DNA of 64,000 nucleotides from Prinsepia uniflora. Its lineage: Eukaryota; Streptophyta; Magnoliopsida; Rosales; Rosaceae. The notes below the pieces were generated by a model, which saw nothing but the letters and a program-made list of their open reading frames with translations, was not told where the DNA came from and ran no database searches. Both the position numbers and the translations under genes were made by a program. Numbering within the stretch: position 1 is the first letter of the stretch; each line of letters begins with the position of its first letter. Shown in pieces: positions 32,418 to 44,246 of the stretch. The stretch is from NCBI GenBank assembly GCA_032719365.1, contig CM064869.1, forward strand, positions 25,081,504 through 25,145,503, read 5' to 3'.

Positions 32418-35400
32418 GTGTTTGCTATGACCCAGCAGCAGGCGAGGACTGCCCCAGGCGTGGTTACAGGTACACTACATATCTTAAACCTTCTTGTACG
32501 TGTGTTGATGGATGCGGGGGCTACACATTCTTTTATTTCGAAGAGTTGTGCTGGTATGCTTGATTGTGTGGTATCAGCCTTAGATTGTGAAATGGGTGTT
32601 GGCACCCCGATGGGCATCGTGTACCTTGTGAATCAGGTGATTCGGAGGTGCCCGGTGAGGATTGAGGATGTGGATTTACCAGCGGATTTAATTATTTTGG
32701 ATATCCACGACTTTGATGTAATTTTGGGAATGGATTGGCTATCGGAGCATGGGTCGCTCATCGATTTCTGTAGCAAGCAAGTGATTCTGCGAAGCCCGGG
32801 TTTGCCGGAGGTTATCTTTCAGGGGGAGCGTGACGGTTCGCCTCCTGAAGTGATTTCTTCACTGACTGCTATCAAACTCCTACGGAAGGGATGCCAGGGT
32901 TATCTGGCTCATGTCGTGTCGGAACAGGTTGATTTTCCGGGTATCGACGAGATACCGGTGGTACGTGAGTTTCCGGACGTGTTCCCGGAAGACTTACCTG
33001 GATTACCGCCATCGCGGGAGATCGAGTTTACAATTGAACTACTCCCCGGTACCCGACCCATATCCCAGGCACCATACCGGATGGCGCCGGCCGAGTTATG
33101 AGAACTCAAAACTCAATTGCAGGAGTTGGTGGATTTGGGATACGTCCGACCGAGCACTTCACCGTGGGGAGCACCGGTGTTGTTCGTAAAGAAGAAGGAG
33201 GGGAGTCTTCGTTTGTGTATTGATTATCGACAACTCAACAAGGTGACACTGAGGAACCAGTATCCTCTACCTAGAATCGATGACCTTTTTGACCAGTTGC
33301 GGGGAGCACAGTGCTTTTCGAAGATTGATTTGCGGTCTGGGTATCACCAACTGAGGATTTCGAAGGAGGATATTCCGAAAACTGCTTTTCGAACCCGTTA
33401 CGGATACTACGAGTTCCTGGTTATGCCTTTTGGTTTGACGAATGCTCCAGCAGCATTCATGGATCTGATGAACCGGGTCTTCCGACCCTATTTGGATAAA
33501 TTCGTGATTGTGTTCATCGATGATATCTTGGTGTACTCGAGGAGTGCCCGAGCACATGAGGAACATCTACGGTTGGTGTTGGAGAAGCTGAGACAGGAAC
33601 AGTTGTACGCCAAGCTGAGCAAGTGTCAGTTTTGGCTGAGCAGTATTGGTTTTCTGGGACACGTGATATCGACGGATGGGATTAGCGTAGATCCCCAGAA
33701 AACAGAAGCGGTGACTAACTGGGCTAGACCGACAACAGTAACGAAAGTGCGGAGTTTTGTCGGGTTAGCGGGTTACTACCGAAGATTCGTGGAGGGTTTC
33801 TCCAAATTGCCTCACCATTGACTCGTTTGACTCGGAAGGGAGTGAAGTTTATTTGGGACGAGCAGTGTGATCGGAGTTTTCAAGAATTGAAGGATCGATT
33901 GACCACTGCACCTGTCCTTGCATTGCCGAATGACAGTGGAGAGTTCGTGGTCTTCAGTGATGCATCACTACAAGGTTTGGGCTGCGTGTTGATGCAGACT
34001 GGGAAGGTTATCGCCTACGCATCCCGGCAGCTGAAGACTCATGAGTTGAACTACCCTGCCCATGATTTGGAGTTGGCAGCGGTGGTTCATGCTCTAAAAA
34101 TCTGGAGACATTACCTATTCGGTGCAATGTGCCGGATATACACTGACCATCAGAGTCTAAAGTACCTATTCACTCAGAAGGAGCTTAACATGAGGCAACG
34201 GAGATGGTTGGAACTGCTGAAGGATTATGACTGTACGATCGAGTACCATCCGGGTAAGGCCAATGTGGTGGTAGATGCACTCAGTAGGAAGTCAGCGGGA
34301 TCTGTTGCACACCTGGGGATGGTGTATCTTCCTTTGCTGGTGGAACTCCGGAAGGCGGGAGTTATTTTGGATACTGATGAGCATGGAGCTTTGTTGGCCA
34401 GCTTCCATGTACGACCTGTACTTATTGATCGGATCATTGAAGCACAACTTCAGGATCCGATACTCTGTATCTACAGAATTGAGGTCGATGCAGATGGGAG
34501 ACAGGATTTTACCATCCGGGACGATGGAGCACTTGTGAAGTTGGGCCGTTTGTGTGTACCTGCAGTGGCAGAGTTACGGGCCGAGATTCTTGAGGAGGCT
34601 CATAGTTCGGCCTATGCTATGCATCCGGGAGGTACCAAGATGTACCGTACCCTCCGGAACCATTATTGGTGGCCAGGAATGAAGAAGGATATTGCTGAGT
34701 TCGTAAGAAAATGCTTAACCTGTCAGCAGGTTAAGGCGGAACGGCAGAGACCATATGGGGCTATGCAGCCACTTCCGATTCCCGAGTGGAAGTGGGATCA
34801 CATCACCATGGACTTCGTCTTTAAGTTACCAATGACTCAGAGTGGAGTTGACGGGGTATGGGTGATCGTGGATCAGTTAACCAAGTCAGCCCATTTTTTG
34901 CCAGTTCAGGAGACTTATAAACCTAACCGACTGGCTCAATTGTTCGTGAAAGAAATCATACGATTGCATGGTACGCCGGAATCAATCGTGTCTGATCGTG
35001 ATCCGCGTTTCACTTCCAGGTTCTTGCGGAGTTTGCAAGCTACTTTGGGAACAACCCTACATTTCAGTACTGCGTTCCATCCACATACCGATGGACAGTC
35101 TGAACGGACCATTCAGACCCTGGAGGACATGATGAGGTCTTGTGTACTACAGTTTCAGGATTCATGGGATACGCATTTTCCGTTGGTGGAATTCGCTTAC
35201 AACAACAGCTATCAGGCAAGCATCGGGATGGCACCCTATGAGGCACTGTATGGTCGACAATGCAGGTCACCTATCTGCTGGATGGAGATAGGGGAGCGAG
35301 CGGCTGTAGGGCCAGAATTGATGGACTTAACCCTAGAAACTGTTCGGGTTATCAAGGAGAGATTGAAGGCGGCATAGGATCGCCAAAAGAGTTATGCCGA

Positions 35401-35735
35401 CCGACGGATTCGGGACTTGGAGTTTGAAGTGGGAGATTTTGTCTTCCTGAAGTTATCTCCGTGGAAAGGGATTATCCGTTTTGGTCGACGGGGGAAACTG
35501 AGTCCGCGTTTTATCGGACCATATGAGATTGTGGAGAGGATTGGCAGGGTTGCATATAGATTGGCACTACCTCCAGAACTTTCTAAAGTTCACGATGTTT
35601 TCCACATATCAATGTTGCGGAAGTACGTACATGATGCTTCTCATGTACTGGAGGAACAACCTATCGAACTCCGAGGGGATTTGACCTTTGAGGAACAACC
35701 AGTGCAGATTTTGGATCGGAAGGACAAGGTACTAC
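32418..35735 (+). pseudogene. gypsy pol: protease, reverse transcriptase, RNase H, integrase
   Basis: Protease carries DAGATHSFIS (about 32512). Reverse transcriptase starts near 33000 and has VLFVKKKEGSLRLCIDYRQL, FGLTNAPAAF and the catalytic FIDDILVYS. RNase H (about 33940-34290) has VVFSDASLQGLG and YTDHQSLKYL. Integrase has the HHCC zinc region (HPGGTKMYRTLRNHYWWPG ... CLTCQQ) and a DDE core (MDFVFKLP; VSDRDPRFTS; SERTIQTLED). Lesions: TGA at 33099-33101, a one-base loss near 33805-33812 that shifts frame, TAG at 35375-35377, and loss of everything after ILDRKDKVL at 35731, where the sequence runs straight into LTR. Confidence 0.95.
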
Positions 35736-38466
35736 CCCGGAAATTCGAGGATTTTAATATTGTAATTTAATGTATGAATTGACGTTTTTACCCTTGTGAA
35801 TGGTATGGCAAATTGTTGACTTTTTGATTTGTGAGTCAAATGAACTTTGACCAATGACCGTGACGTAGTTCGGGATGTAACGAGTCCATAGGCAGGTGGC
35901 ACGTCCAATTCAGACGATCAGGGAAAAAGTTATGACTATTGGAAGTTCAGGGGCATTACCGTAATTTGGACTTTTGGGGCGAAAATGTTAATTTTCGTTT
36001 GGCAACTAATTCTCACATGACTCAAGGACTGTTAGGTAGGTCTCGGTGTCCTAAGTTCGCAGACAGGTGACACGCCGAAATCGGACTTCGTACGAGGAAG
36101 TTATGGTCAGAAACGTGAAATCGGGAGGTTCGCGTCTCGGTTATCATGTCGAATATTTTATTCTGATATTCTGATTGGAGGACACCTGGTGAGTGACAAG
36201 TGTCACTCAACCATTGGTTAGATTGGATCAAGCTCCACTAAGCATTTATTTAGGATTTAATCTACCTTTTAATCTCAGCCTTTGATCTGAAACCTCCAGA
36301 TCTAATCTCAACCCTTGATCTCATCCCTGAGATCTAATCTGGACCGTCTATCCCTTTCCCTCCATTTCTATATATTTTCTCACCCGACACCTTCACATAC
36401 TGTCCATTAATCCAACACATCCGCACTACACCCAGTCTCTGTGTCTGTGTGTTGCTGGACTCACTAGGGAGGACTAAGGCACGGCGGTGAATGGCGGTGG
36501 ACGGCGTAGGAAAATCCTAAACCTGAAACGGTTTTAAAACTCAGGATTTGGAAGCTTGGTTTCCAGCTTGTGTTGTCGAGTTCTATTGATCCTAACCGGC
36601 TCTCTGGATTGGTAGGAATCTTTAGGACGTGTCTGCGTGGCCAGGGGTGATCTGAACGGTGGTTAAACGACGACGGGAGAACCGGGTCTATTCATCGAGG
36701 TAAGCCTTCGATCCTGTCTGTGTTTGTCGATTTTAATTAGCTAGAACCCTTTCTGGGATTGAGACGAGCATGTAGGAACAAACTAGAACGAAAATGGTTG
36801 AGAATTGAAGAAATGGTGACCGGGTCAGATCGCGGGTCTGATCGACCCGAGTTGCAGAGAAACGGGTCGACCCATCTGAGGACAGAGGTGATGACGTGGC
36901 ACCCTGTCAGACCTGTCAGGTGACGTGGACCAATCGTGAGCTGACACGTGTCACATGTCAGTGCACAGTCAGCACTGACATGTCAGTGACGTGGCCCAAT
37001 CAGGGACTGCCACGTGTCACTAACATGTCAGTGACGTGGACCAGTGCCGTGCTGACATGTGGCACATGTCAGATCTGACACGTGGCCTGACAGATCAGTG
37101 AGGTGGACCAATCGGGTGTTGACACGTGGCACCTGTCAGAGTCTGACATGTCAGACCTGACAACTGTCAGATGACGTCAGCAGGGACTGTTCCTGCGTTG
37201 ACCGGCGCGTGGGGGCGCGTGTAAACAGTGTTTTTGGTGGGACCACCACCATTCTTTAGGTTTCGACGATCCGGATCCAATGACAGTGGTTTCGGGTCGA
37301 TCGGAGATCATTAAGTTGGTCAAAATGAGGCTTATTACCTCGGGAAGCGCGTTTGGGCTGCTTTTCCGGACCGGTTTCGGTCTAGGTTTTCATGGTTAAA
37401 TGTTAGGGGTTTGTATTGACCTTTACGTATATTTTGGATATGACAGGGATTGTACAATTGTACCAAAACGAGGGTATACGTTCAGTTTTCAGCAGGATTG
37501 TACTGTGAGTGGGTCGTTTTCCTTAAACCCTTGCGTGCATAAATGTTTTCTGGTTTACTTATATATATTCACATTCTAAAAACAAATAACGGTTTTGATG
37601 ATATGGAAATTATGGTTATGGCACGTTTCACGGTATTTGGGTATGAGACCCGTCTGATGAAATGTAACGATCGGTTCAGATTTTATCTATGTATACATAT
37701 ATGTTTTGCATGTGGATATCAATAAAATGTATTTAATACTGCACTGTATAGATCCATTCTTATGATACTGTCTCCTCCGGACGAGGTACCCGGAGTGGTC
37801 ACGGACGTCTAGAACGTCTAGCGTCTATGACGCTAAGCATCGGGGATGCTGTACCCGAACGGGGTTCGGGGATTGAACTCGGAATTGAGACCCGAGTGGC
37901 ACGTGTAGCCTTGAGATTGTGACCTTATTGGACGTCAGGGACGTCAGACACCGGGGATTTCAAGATCGGAGTGTATAGTGCAGTGGCTAAAATTATGTTT
38001 ATGGTTTTATTATATGCCTTACGATACATATTATATGAATTATGTTTTTAAATTCTGATGCATGCATGTTTGGAAAATGGAGGGGCAAATTATACGTTTT
38101 ACTTACTAAACGATTTTATAAACTTGAGTTTCGGCCCACTCACCCTTAATGTTTTGGTAACCCCTCCAGGTCGTGATACTGAGGTAGAGGAGGAACCTGA
38201 GGCTGAGGCATAGATCAACTTCTGCGTACCTGAACCCCTGTTGGGTGGTTTACCCGCAGGTTTATTTTAGAGTCGTGCTTGCAACTTGTAATTTTGGATT
38301 TCATCCCTTGTCTGACATCTATTTAATTCAGATTTGATGTATAACTTTAATTTGGTTATTTATGCATTGGATGTTTTGAGGTTAAAATTGGTATGAATTT
38401 TGGGTGTCAGACGGGAGCAGGGCACGTCCCCTTGTGGTCCATGTGGGATCGGGGCGGGTCCTGTCA
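35731..38466 (+). repeat. 3' LTR of the gypsy element, first bases missing
   Basis: Matches the 5' LTR from its sixth to eighth base onward ('accccggaaattcgagg') to the common end CGGGTCCTGTCA. The TGTAAC start and the polypurine tract are absent because of the deletion that removed the integrase tail. The motif array recurs at 36890-37190, with the P-UPRE-like site at 36919-36934. The inverted pair GTGAGTGGG / CCCACTCAC also recurs. Confidence 0.93.
36890..37190. promoter_or_regulatory. ACGT/CCAAT motif array (3' LTR copy)
   Basis: Same arrangement as in the 5' LTR, with small differences (one TGACGTCA fewer at the right end). The P-UPRE-like 16-mer is unchanged between the two LTRs. Confidence 0.6.
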
Positions 38467-38772
38467 TTAACTGTCTCGTAAAACAAGCAATAGTTCCACG
38501 AAACTTCCGTGACCCATAACTTTCCCGCCGAACGTCTGATTTCGACGTGCCGCCTGTCCTCGGACTTGTATCGACCTGATCTACGTAACGGTTCTCGGCC
38601 CTCAGGCATCGGACCTCCCCGGTCAAAAGTCAACTTTTTGTCCTCGTATAGGGGCAAAATCGTAATTTTGCCATGGACGTGCGATAATCCCCGGCTAATC
38701 TTCGATTAGCCTCACTAATCCATAATTAGTCTTAATTAATCCTTAAAATCAGGAACGGGTCGTTACACTGGA

Positions 38773-39390
38773 GACCTGATTACCGCAAATGCTCTAAGGC
38801 TTAGCATTCTCTTAGTTGGGCATCTCTGGCATGGTTAGTGAAGTTTTATTTTGTAGCTGCTCTAACTAAACTTATGTAAAATCTTGACATCATTGATATC
38901 ATGATATGCATATTGTAAATAATTTTGAGATTAATTGAATTGGGGGTTGGCGTTACATGTATGGAGTAAGCACTCCCATTGCTTTACTTATATGAATAGG
39001 TATATGGTTTCTCCCGTCAAATTGACAATGGTTGTTTCTTAGAGCATCGCAAGGTAAAGGGCTAGTAAAAGAATACAAAGAAAAAGCCATTGTTTCCTTG
39101 AGAAAGTTGAGAGGCCGGCCTCCTGGTGATAAAATCTCTGAAAAGAAAAAAGAAGAGACATTTGTTTATTTGAAGTAACTTATGCAGATCAGGAGTTGGA
39201 GGGAATTTTTTTGGAAATCTTTCAAGGCCCTATTTTGAAAGCCTACTTAATTGCTGAGGGTTTGGTTCCTTTTCAACAGGTATTTTTCGTCCTAGCTGTT
39301 ATGCATTGAATTTTTCTTTTCGTCGTTTACTTTTTTATTCTCCACAACATGCATCGAATTCACTGCTTGACATGGCAGATAACCGGGCAA
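38773..39390 (+). other. CACTA interior with exon-like segments
   Basis: Between two LTR insertions. The segment joined across the first insertion (25795-25842 plus 38773-38828) is open in one frame (MELIIAALRYLPGDLITANA...) and ends at a GT. A second open segment (about 39050-39170) reads VSLRKLRGRPPGDKISEKKK. A third (39191-39281) ends CAG/GTATTT. AG and GT dinucleotides flank them as in exons. I do not recognise the proteins; they may be captured gene pieces. Confidence 0.3.
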
Positions 39391-40794
39391 CCAAGTGACA
39401 GGACCCGTCCCAATCCCCCTAGGGACCACCGTGGGACGTGCCCTGCTCCCGTCTGACAATAAACTCAAATACCATAAATACCCTAAAGGGGTTCATAATA
39501 CATATACATAGTTTTTAAACACGCCATCGTCAGATAAGGGATACGAGCATAATGTCAGTACAAATAAAAATACACAATAACCTACCCCGAATGGTGATCA
39601 GGTGCGCAGTTGTACAATCTATGCCTCTGCCCCGGAGTTAGTCCCTGCCTTTGTATCTCGGTCTGGAGGGTTAATAAAACATCAAAGTGTGAGTGGATCA
39701 AAAATCAATAAGTTATAAACTCATTTTTTTAAACAATCGTAATATTTAGACCCTCCGTTTTTATAAACATGCATGCATATAATTCAAAACGTATGGAAGT
39801 AAATCAAATCATATAAGAACGTAACCACCTGAACACACACATACATGGGTAACACACAATATAACCTATCCTTAGACATCTGTGATGACCATAACCAATA
39901 CCAGTCACGATCTATAATGCTACGCGTGCAACTCGGCGTCTCATCTCCGAGTACTCTCCAAGATCAACTCAACGACGTCTCAGGTGATATCTACATGAGG
40001 TACCTGCCCCGGATCTACCACGTCCGGGACGATATCATAATACCGCACTTTTAAGCTTGAGCCTCTCATCGAAGTCACTCATCCCAGGTTGTGCACCTTG
40101 ACTACTCCAGGATCCTCGACGTCTCGAAGAGACTCAACAATGTATATAGTATGGTATATGTGGAAACATGCATCAGGTTCAGTTAACACAATTTAAAATC
40201 ATTTATAAAGTCAATTCTCAAACCCGATCATGCCAGATCGCTTTCAAATCCATACAAAAACTTTCTTTCCTTAAAACCCCCGTTGACTCCAAAATCTGGG
40301 TCAAATGGTATCCAAATAGGTCTCAAGCCCAAAACCGGGTTTTCGTGCAAATCCGTAAAATGGTTCATGGCCGACGTTTTAAGTTTTCAAATACCATGAT
40401 ATCAAATCATTTAACTTAAATCATATAATAAAACATGTAAAATAGTTATGCATGCATTTCAGTTATAAAACAAACGTCCCACTCACACTCGGTCCTCGCT
40501 GCGCGCTCAATCTCAGCATCGTACCTATCACCGAGCTAGTCCAAAGTCTCCAGGCCTGTCCAAAGCATGTCTAAGGGTCACTAATATGCTATACATGTTC
40601 ATACACTAAACCCTTACAAAGCCCGATACCGGAAACGCGTCTAAAACACGCTTCCCGGGGCTTTAAATTCGTAAATGACCTATCAAACGGTCTCCGATCG
40701 ACCGGAAACCACCACCATTGGATTCAGAACGTCGAAATATCTCGAATAAGATTGGTTTGACCTTAAAATTGGTGCCCACGTGCCCCCACGCGCC

Positions 40795-41035
40795 AGTCAA
40801 ACTTCCGGTCAATGTTGACGTCAGCAAAAGTCAACGCTGATGTCATCGGTCAACAGCTGACGTTAGCTTGACAGGTTTGACACGTGCCACATGTCAGCCT
40901 CTGATTGGTCCACGAGTCTGACATGCTAACTGGGCTTGACAGCATGCCACGTGGCATTACTTGATGGGCCACATAGACTGACAGCATCTGACAGATGATG
41001 ATGTGGACTGCCACGTCATCATCGTCAACCTTCAG
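40795..41035. promoter_or_regulatory. ACGT motif array in solo LTR
   Basis: Contains TGACGTCA near 40819, TGACACGTGCCAC, GCCACGTGGCA and CTGCCACGTCATCATC, plus ATTGGTCCACG at 40914-40924 (ERSE-II-like ATTGG-N-CCACG). Fewer perfect palindromes than in the LTR at 55895. Confidence 0.5.
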
Positions 41036-41459
41036 ACGGGTTGACCTGTTTCTCTGTAACGGGTCGACTTGACCCGCGACCCGACCCAATCGTATCTCAC
41101 TCATTTTCTATGCCTTTTCCATCATTTTTGTTCCTAAATGATTGTATTGATCCCAAGAAGGCATCTGTGGCATCAAAACTAGCTAAAGAGGTCTAGAAAT
41201 TACCTTGGGAGCTTGATGGATTTCGGGCCAACTTCCAACTCAGTTTTTGGGATATTCCAGCCACCGCGATCCTTACTTTTGGTCCCTCTAAGTTCGTATG
41301 ATCCCTGAGAACACATTTTGATCATCAAAACGACCCAACAATCCCTAAAACTTGAATTTCGATTTTGAACCTTAAAAACTCACCTCTCGGATTTCCGGTC
41401 ATTATGCACAGTTTCCAACCTGTTACCACTGTCCTCGTCGTCTGGTTTCACTCTCTCAC

Positions 41460-41966
41460 TGTAACGACCCGTCCCGGGAATCGGGATTAGATTAGTTGTT
41501 AATGACGGATTAACGACCCGTTACCACCCTCCTCGTCGTTTGGTTCGGGTTTTCGATACTGGTTTTCATTGATGGTTTTGATATGAATGGTTTCATAACG
41601 TGAATTGATATGCATGCATTGGTTTTGCGTGGAGGGTAAGATTTAATTGTGTGTTCTGATAACTATTTTCTGAACTTATTACTTATTTTTGTCCACTCAT
41701 AGTCTTTTCGTGTTTTCGATACCCTCGAGGTTGTTGCGGTGCGAGCTGTTGGTCGAGAGAGACAGAGACATCACACCCTCGATCCACAGTAGTTCGGCGC
41801 ACTCTGGGAAGTCCGGATACTTTTAGGAGGGTTGGATCGAGAATCCCTTGTCCGACTTACGTGTCACATGGAGGTTGGACGTCAGTTTAGCCTTCGTGTC
41901 ATACGTAAGTTAGACGGAAGCATGATTTAGCCCTTAATCCCGGGGGATTAGGGGTGGGTCTTGTCA
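41460..41966 (+). mobile_element. 507-bp LTR-derived element, nested
   Basis: Starts TGTAACGACCCGTCCC, ends GGGTCTTGTCA, and is flanked by a perfect 5-bp duplication CTCAC (41455-41459 and 41967-41971). It retains the CATGCATTGG motif and GTCCACTCAT block but lacks most of a 2.7-kb LTR. A 25-bp stretch inside (41521-41545) resembles the left flank at 41422-41446 in 22 positions. Confidence 0.85.
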
Positions 41967-43044
41967 CTCACTCTCCCGTGCACACAAGCAACAAAGGATG
42001 AAGATTGGAGGATGTTTGGGTGGATTTTGGTGTTTGTGGGTTTTAGGTGCAATGAAAATAAAGAAGGAAGATGGTACATGAACCCAATATTTTGGGGTCC
42101 TGGGCTAATTAGATTAGTGACACTTGTCACTCATCAATTGGTCCACTGAGATATTTTGACCAATCCAATATGCCAAGTGTACACTCTCCTCGTAATGCAT
42201 GAATAATACCCGTAACTTTCCCGTCGAACATCCTATTTCAGCGTGTCGCCTGTTTATGATATCGTGACGTCTGGATCTATGTAGCGGGTCTTGGTCAAAG
42301 TCAAAATTGTGTCTCGGGTCAAAAGTCCACAGTTTTCCTTGACCAGAGGCAAAATGGTCATTTCATATAAAATTTCCGAATTTAAATTTAATTAAAGGTC
42401 TGGGGCGTAACACCACGTGTATTATGCAGGTCCAATACTTCAGTTAAATTGAACTAATAAGGAAAACATCGCTTAAGTAGCATACTAAGTATCTTATAAC
42501 AGCATACAATCGTTTATGTTAAGACTTAGGACTGGATGATGCTTATGTAACTCTGAATTATAGGGTTAGCTGAATTCTTCTGCCCCTAGCACAGAAACCT
42601 GCAAAAGGAATCGTATGCTATTAACCCTACTCTAATTGTATTTTGTTTTTTGGGCTTAGATATGAAGTACAAGGCTACAAAAGTGAAGTTAATATTTAGT
42701 TCAGCAACGTCAATGGTCGACCATGCACTTTATTACACTGTTTTAGTTCCAAGTACAAAGTATGTTCTTACATTGTACTGTCTCCAGTCATGTATGTGAC
42801 GTGAAATGATTTTATGTTTTTTCATTAGTTTTGAATACAAATGCAATATGAAATTGTGCTTCTTTGACATGGAAGCTTGAAGGCATAGCTAGCTGAAGAA
42901 CGTGTTTGAACGGAGGCCCAAGTCTTGGGCAACAAATTTTCTTTACAAGAATAATCAGAGTATATGCTCTTTCCAATTTTGTGGTCTTTTGGTATACATG
43001 AATTACTCTTCCTCAATATATATGAATTTGAAAGTTCATACAAC

Positions 43045-43201
43045 TAAAGAAATGATGGCAGGAGGCGTGGGAAAAGGTGCTGATGGTGTAGCAAGTCAAA
43101 TCAGTCCAATGAGATTTCGACCCAACTTAGTCGTATCAGGAGGAGAACCATATGCTGAAGACGGATATAAAAGTCTTATAATTGGGGATAAATGCTTCAC
43201 G
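43045..43201 (+). pseudogene. Molybdenum cofactor sulfurase MOSC-domain exon fragment
   Basis: The open frame reads ...ISPMRFRPNLVVSGGEPYAE-DGYKSLIIGDKCFT. This is the hallmark RFRPNLVVSGGEPYAEDGW motif of the C-terminal MOSC domain of plant Mo-cofactor sulfurases (ABA3/FLACCA/LOS5). Those enzymes sulfurate Mo cofactor for aldehyde oxidase in ABA synthesis. A consensus splice donor GTAAGT follows directly at 43202. The parent gene has many exons; no other sulfurase exon is visible in the window. The fragment lies inside the CACTA element, so it is probably captured DNA. The segment upstream of SPMRF does not match the family well. Confidence 0.8.
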
Positions 43202-44246
43202 GTAAGTTCTATAACTTAAATCGAGACAACAATGGATAATTTTAGGTACTCATAGTCCGGAATATATAGTGGTGATCGTGTGATTCAGTGAGATGGTTCT
43301 TTGCTACTTTGAGTTTTTAAAAAGAAACGCATATTATGAACAAAATTTAGAAATTTAGAAACCCAATAACTGCGTTTAATATCACCTACTTAGTGCATAT
43401 CAAACACGCTTATTGTCATTGTGAGTCTTCGATGAAGATGATATTCAACAACACTTACTGATTGAGATTTGAAAGTCACACATGGTGTGCCTCATGCTAG
43501 GATCCAAATATGAGGCCTTCCAAATATGAAGCCTTCCACCTTAATGGACAAACTTGGTACTTTTCTTCTGCTCCTGGTTTTTCATTTCGTTCTTATATTT
43601 TCATCTGGACCATTTTTGTTTTAGAACGTGGGGTTTAATAAGAGCCATTAGTTAGTTATTTAAGAAAATGAATCAGTTGGGTTTTTTAATTTATTTTTTA
43701 TTTGTATTAAGTCATAGTTGGATTTTGTTATTTTGGTCGAGGTTTTGTATATTTTGATGTAATGTGACATCAGAAAGTTATTTGAAGGAATGCATGCCAG
43801 AGAATTACCAATAGTTGCGGAGTGAACTGATAACTTTCAGAATACATTGTGGATGATAGATGATCTTTTATGATTAGACAAGTCTTGCAATAAGATGGAT
43901 TTTTCTTATAATAGAAAAGGGAGAGATTTTATTTCCATTCTTTTATTTGTTTTACTTTAGTACGAATCGCATAATTGTATACAGTTTCACAATGAGAGTT
44001 ATGTTCTTGGGACAATAAATTTTCAGTTGTTTTGTTGGATTAATTTTTCTGGTGATCCTGTTCATTGCTATAAAACGAATTATGAGACAATTTGATTGGA
44101 TTTCACAATAAGTGCTCTTCTGTTTTTACTACGATGACTTTGTTTAAGCACTTCACCAAATTGCGAATCGCATAATAAATAATGTTGCAGGAGTTGGCAT
44201 ATGTTTATAGAAAGATTTTGTATGAAACAAAGAAACCAATTTGGAA

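Larger units (their letters stand above)
28532..38466 (+). mobile_element. Ty3/gypsy retrotransposon, nearly complete, long LTRs
   Basis: Perfect 5-bp duplication TTAAC (28527-28531 and 38467-38471). Layout: 5' LTR, Met-tRNA primer site, gag, protease, reverse transcriptase, RNase H, integrase, 3' LTR. The pol order with integrase last is the gypsy order. LTRs of about 2.75 kb and the RT/integrase motifs fit the Tekay/Del chromovirus lineage, but the chromodomain region is deleted so this is inference. Coding regions carry three stops and a frameshift. The integrase tail, the polypurine tract and the first few bases of the 3' LTR are missing. About 20 differences in the first 500 LTR bases, counted by eye, suggest an insertion that is not very recent. 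Confidence 0.95.
25843..38767 (-). mobile_element. Solo LTR (about 3.0 kb) carrying a nested gypsy element
   Basis: Left end TGACAGGACCCGTCCC at 25843, right end ACGGGTCGTTACA at 38767, flanked by a perfect 5-bp duplication CTGGA (25838-25842 and 38768-38772). The LTR itself is 25843-28531 plus 38472-38767. The gap is a complete gypsy insertion with its own duplication. It contains a 282-bp tandem duplication and the inverted pair CTGTGAGTGGAC (26051-26062) / GTCCACTCACAG (27224-27235, repeated at 27506-27517). Frames within it (26492-26722, 26839-27075, 27155-27385, 28028-28285) look non-coding. Confidence 0.92.
39396..42413 (-). mobile_element. Solo LTR with a 507-bp element nested in it
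   Basis: TGACAGGACCCGTCCC at 39396 to GGGGCGTAACA at 42413. Flanks CCAAG (39391-39395) and CCACG (42414-42418) match at four of five bases, fitting an older insertion. It carries an ACGT array (40795-41035) and the inverted pair GTGTGAGTGGAT (39687-39698) / TCCCACTCACAC (40477-40488). Frames at 39845-40054, 40168-40419 and 40850-41104 are unsupported. Confidence 0.85.

Noticed and set aside
33267..33566. Minus-strand 99-residue frame in the reverse transcriptase region
   Set aside because: Antisense shadow of pol.
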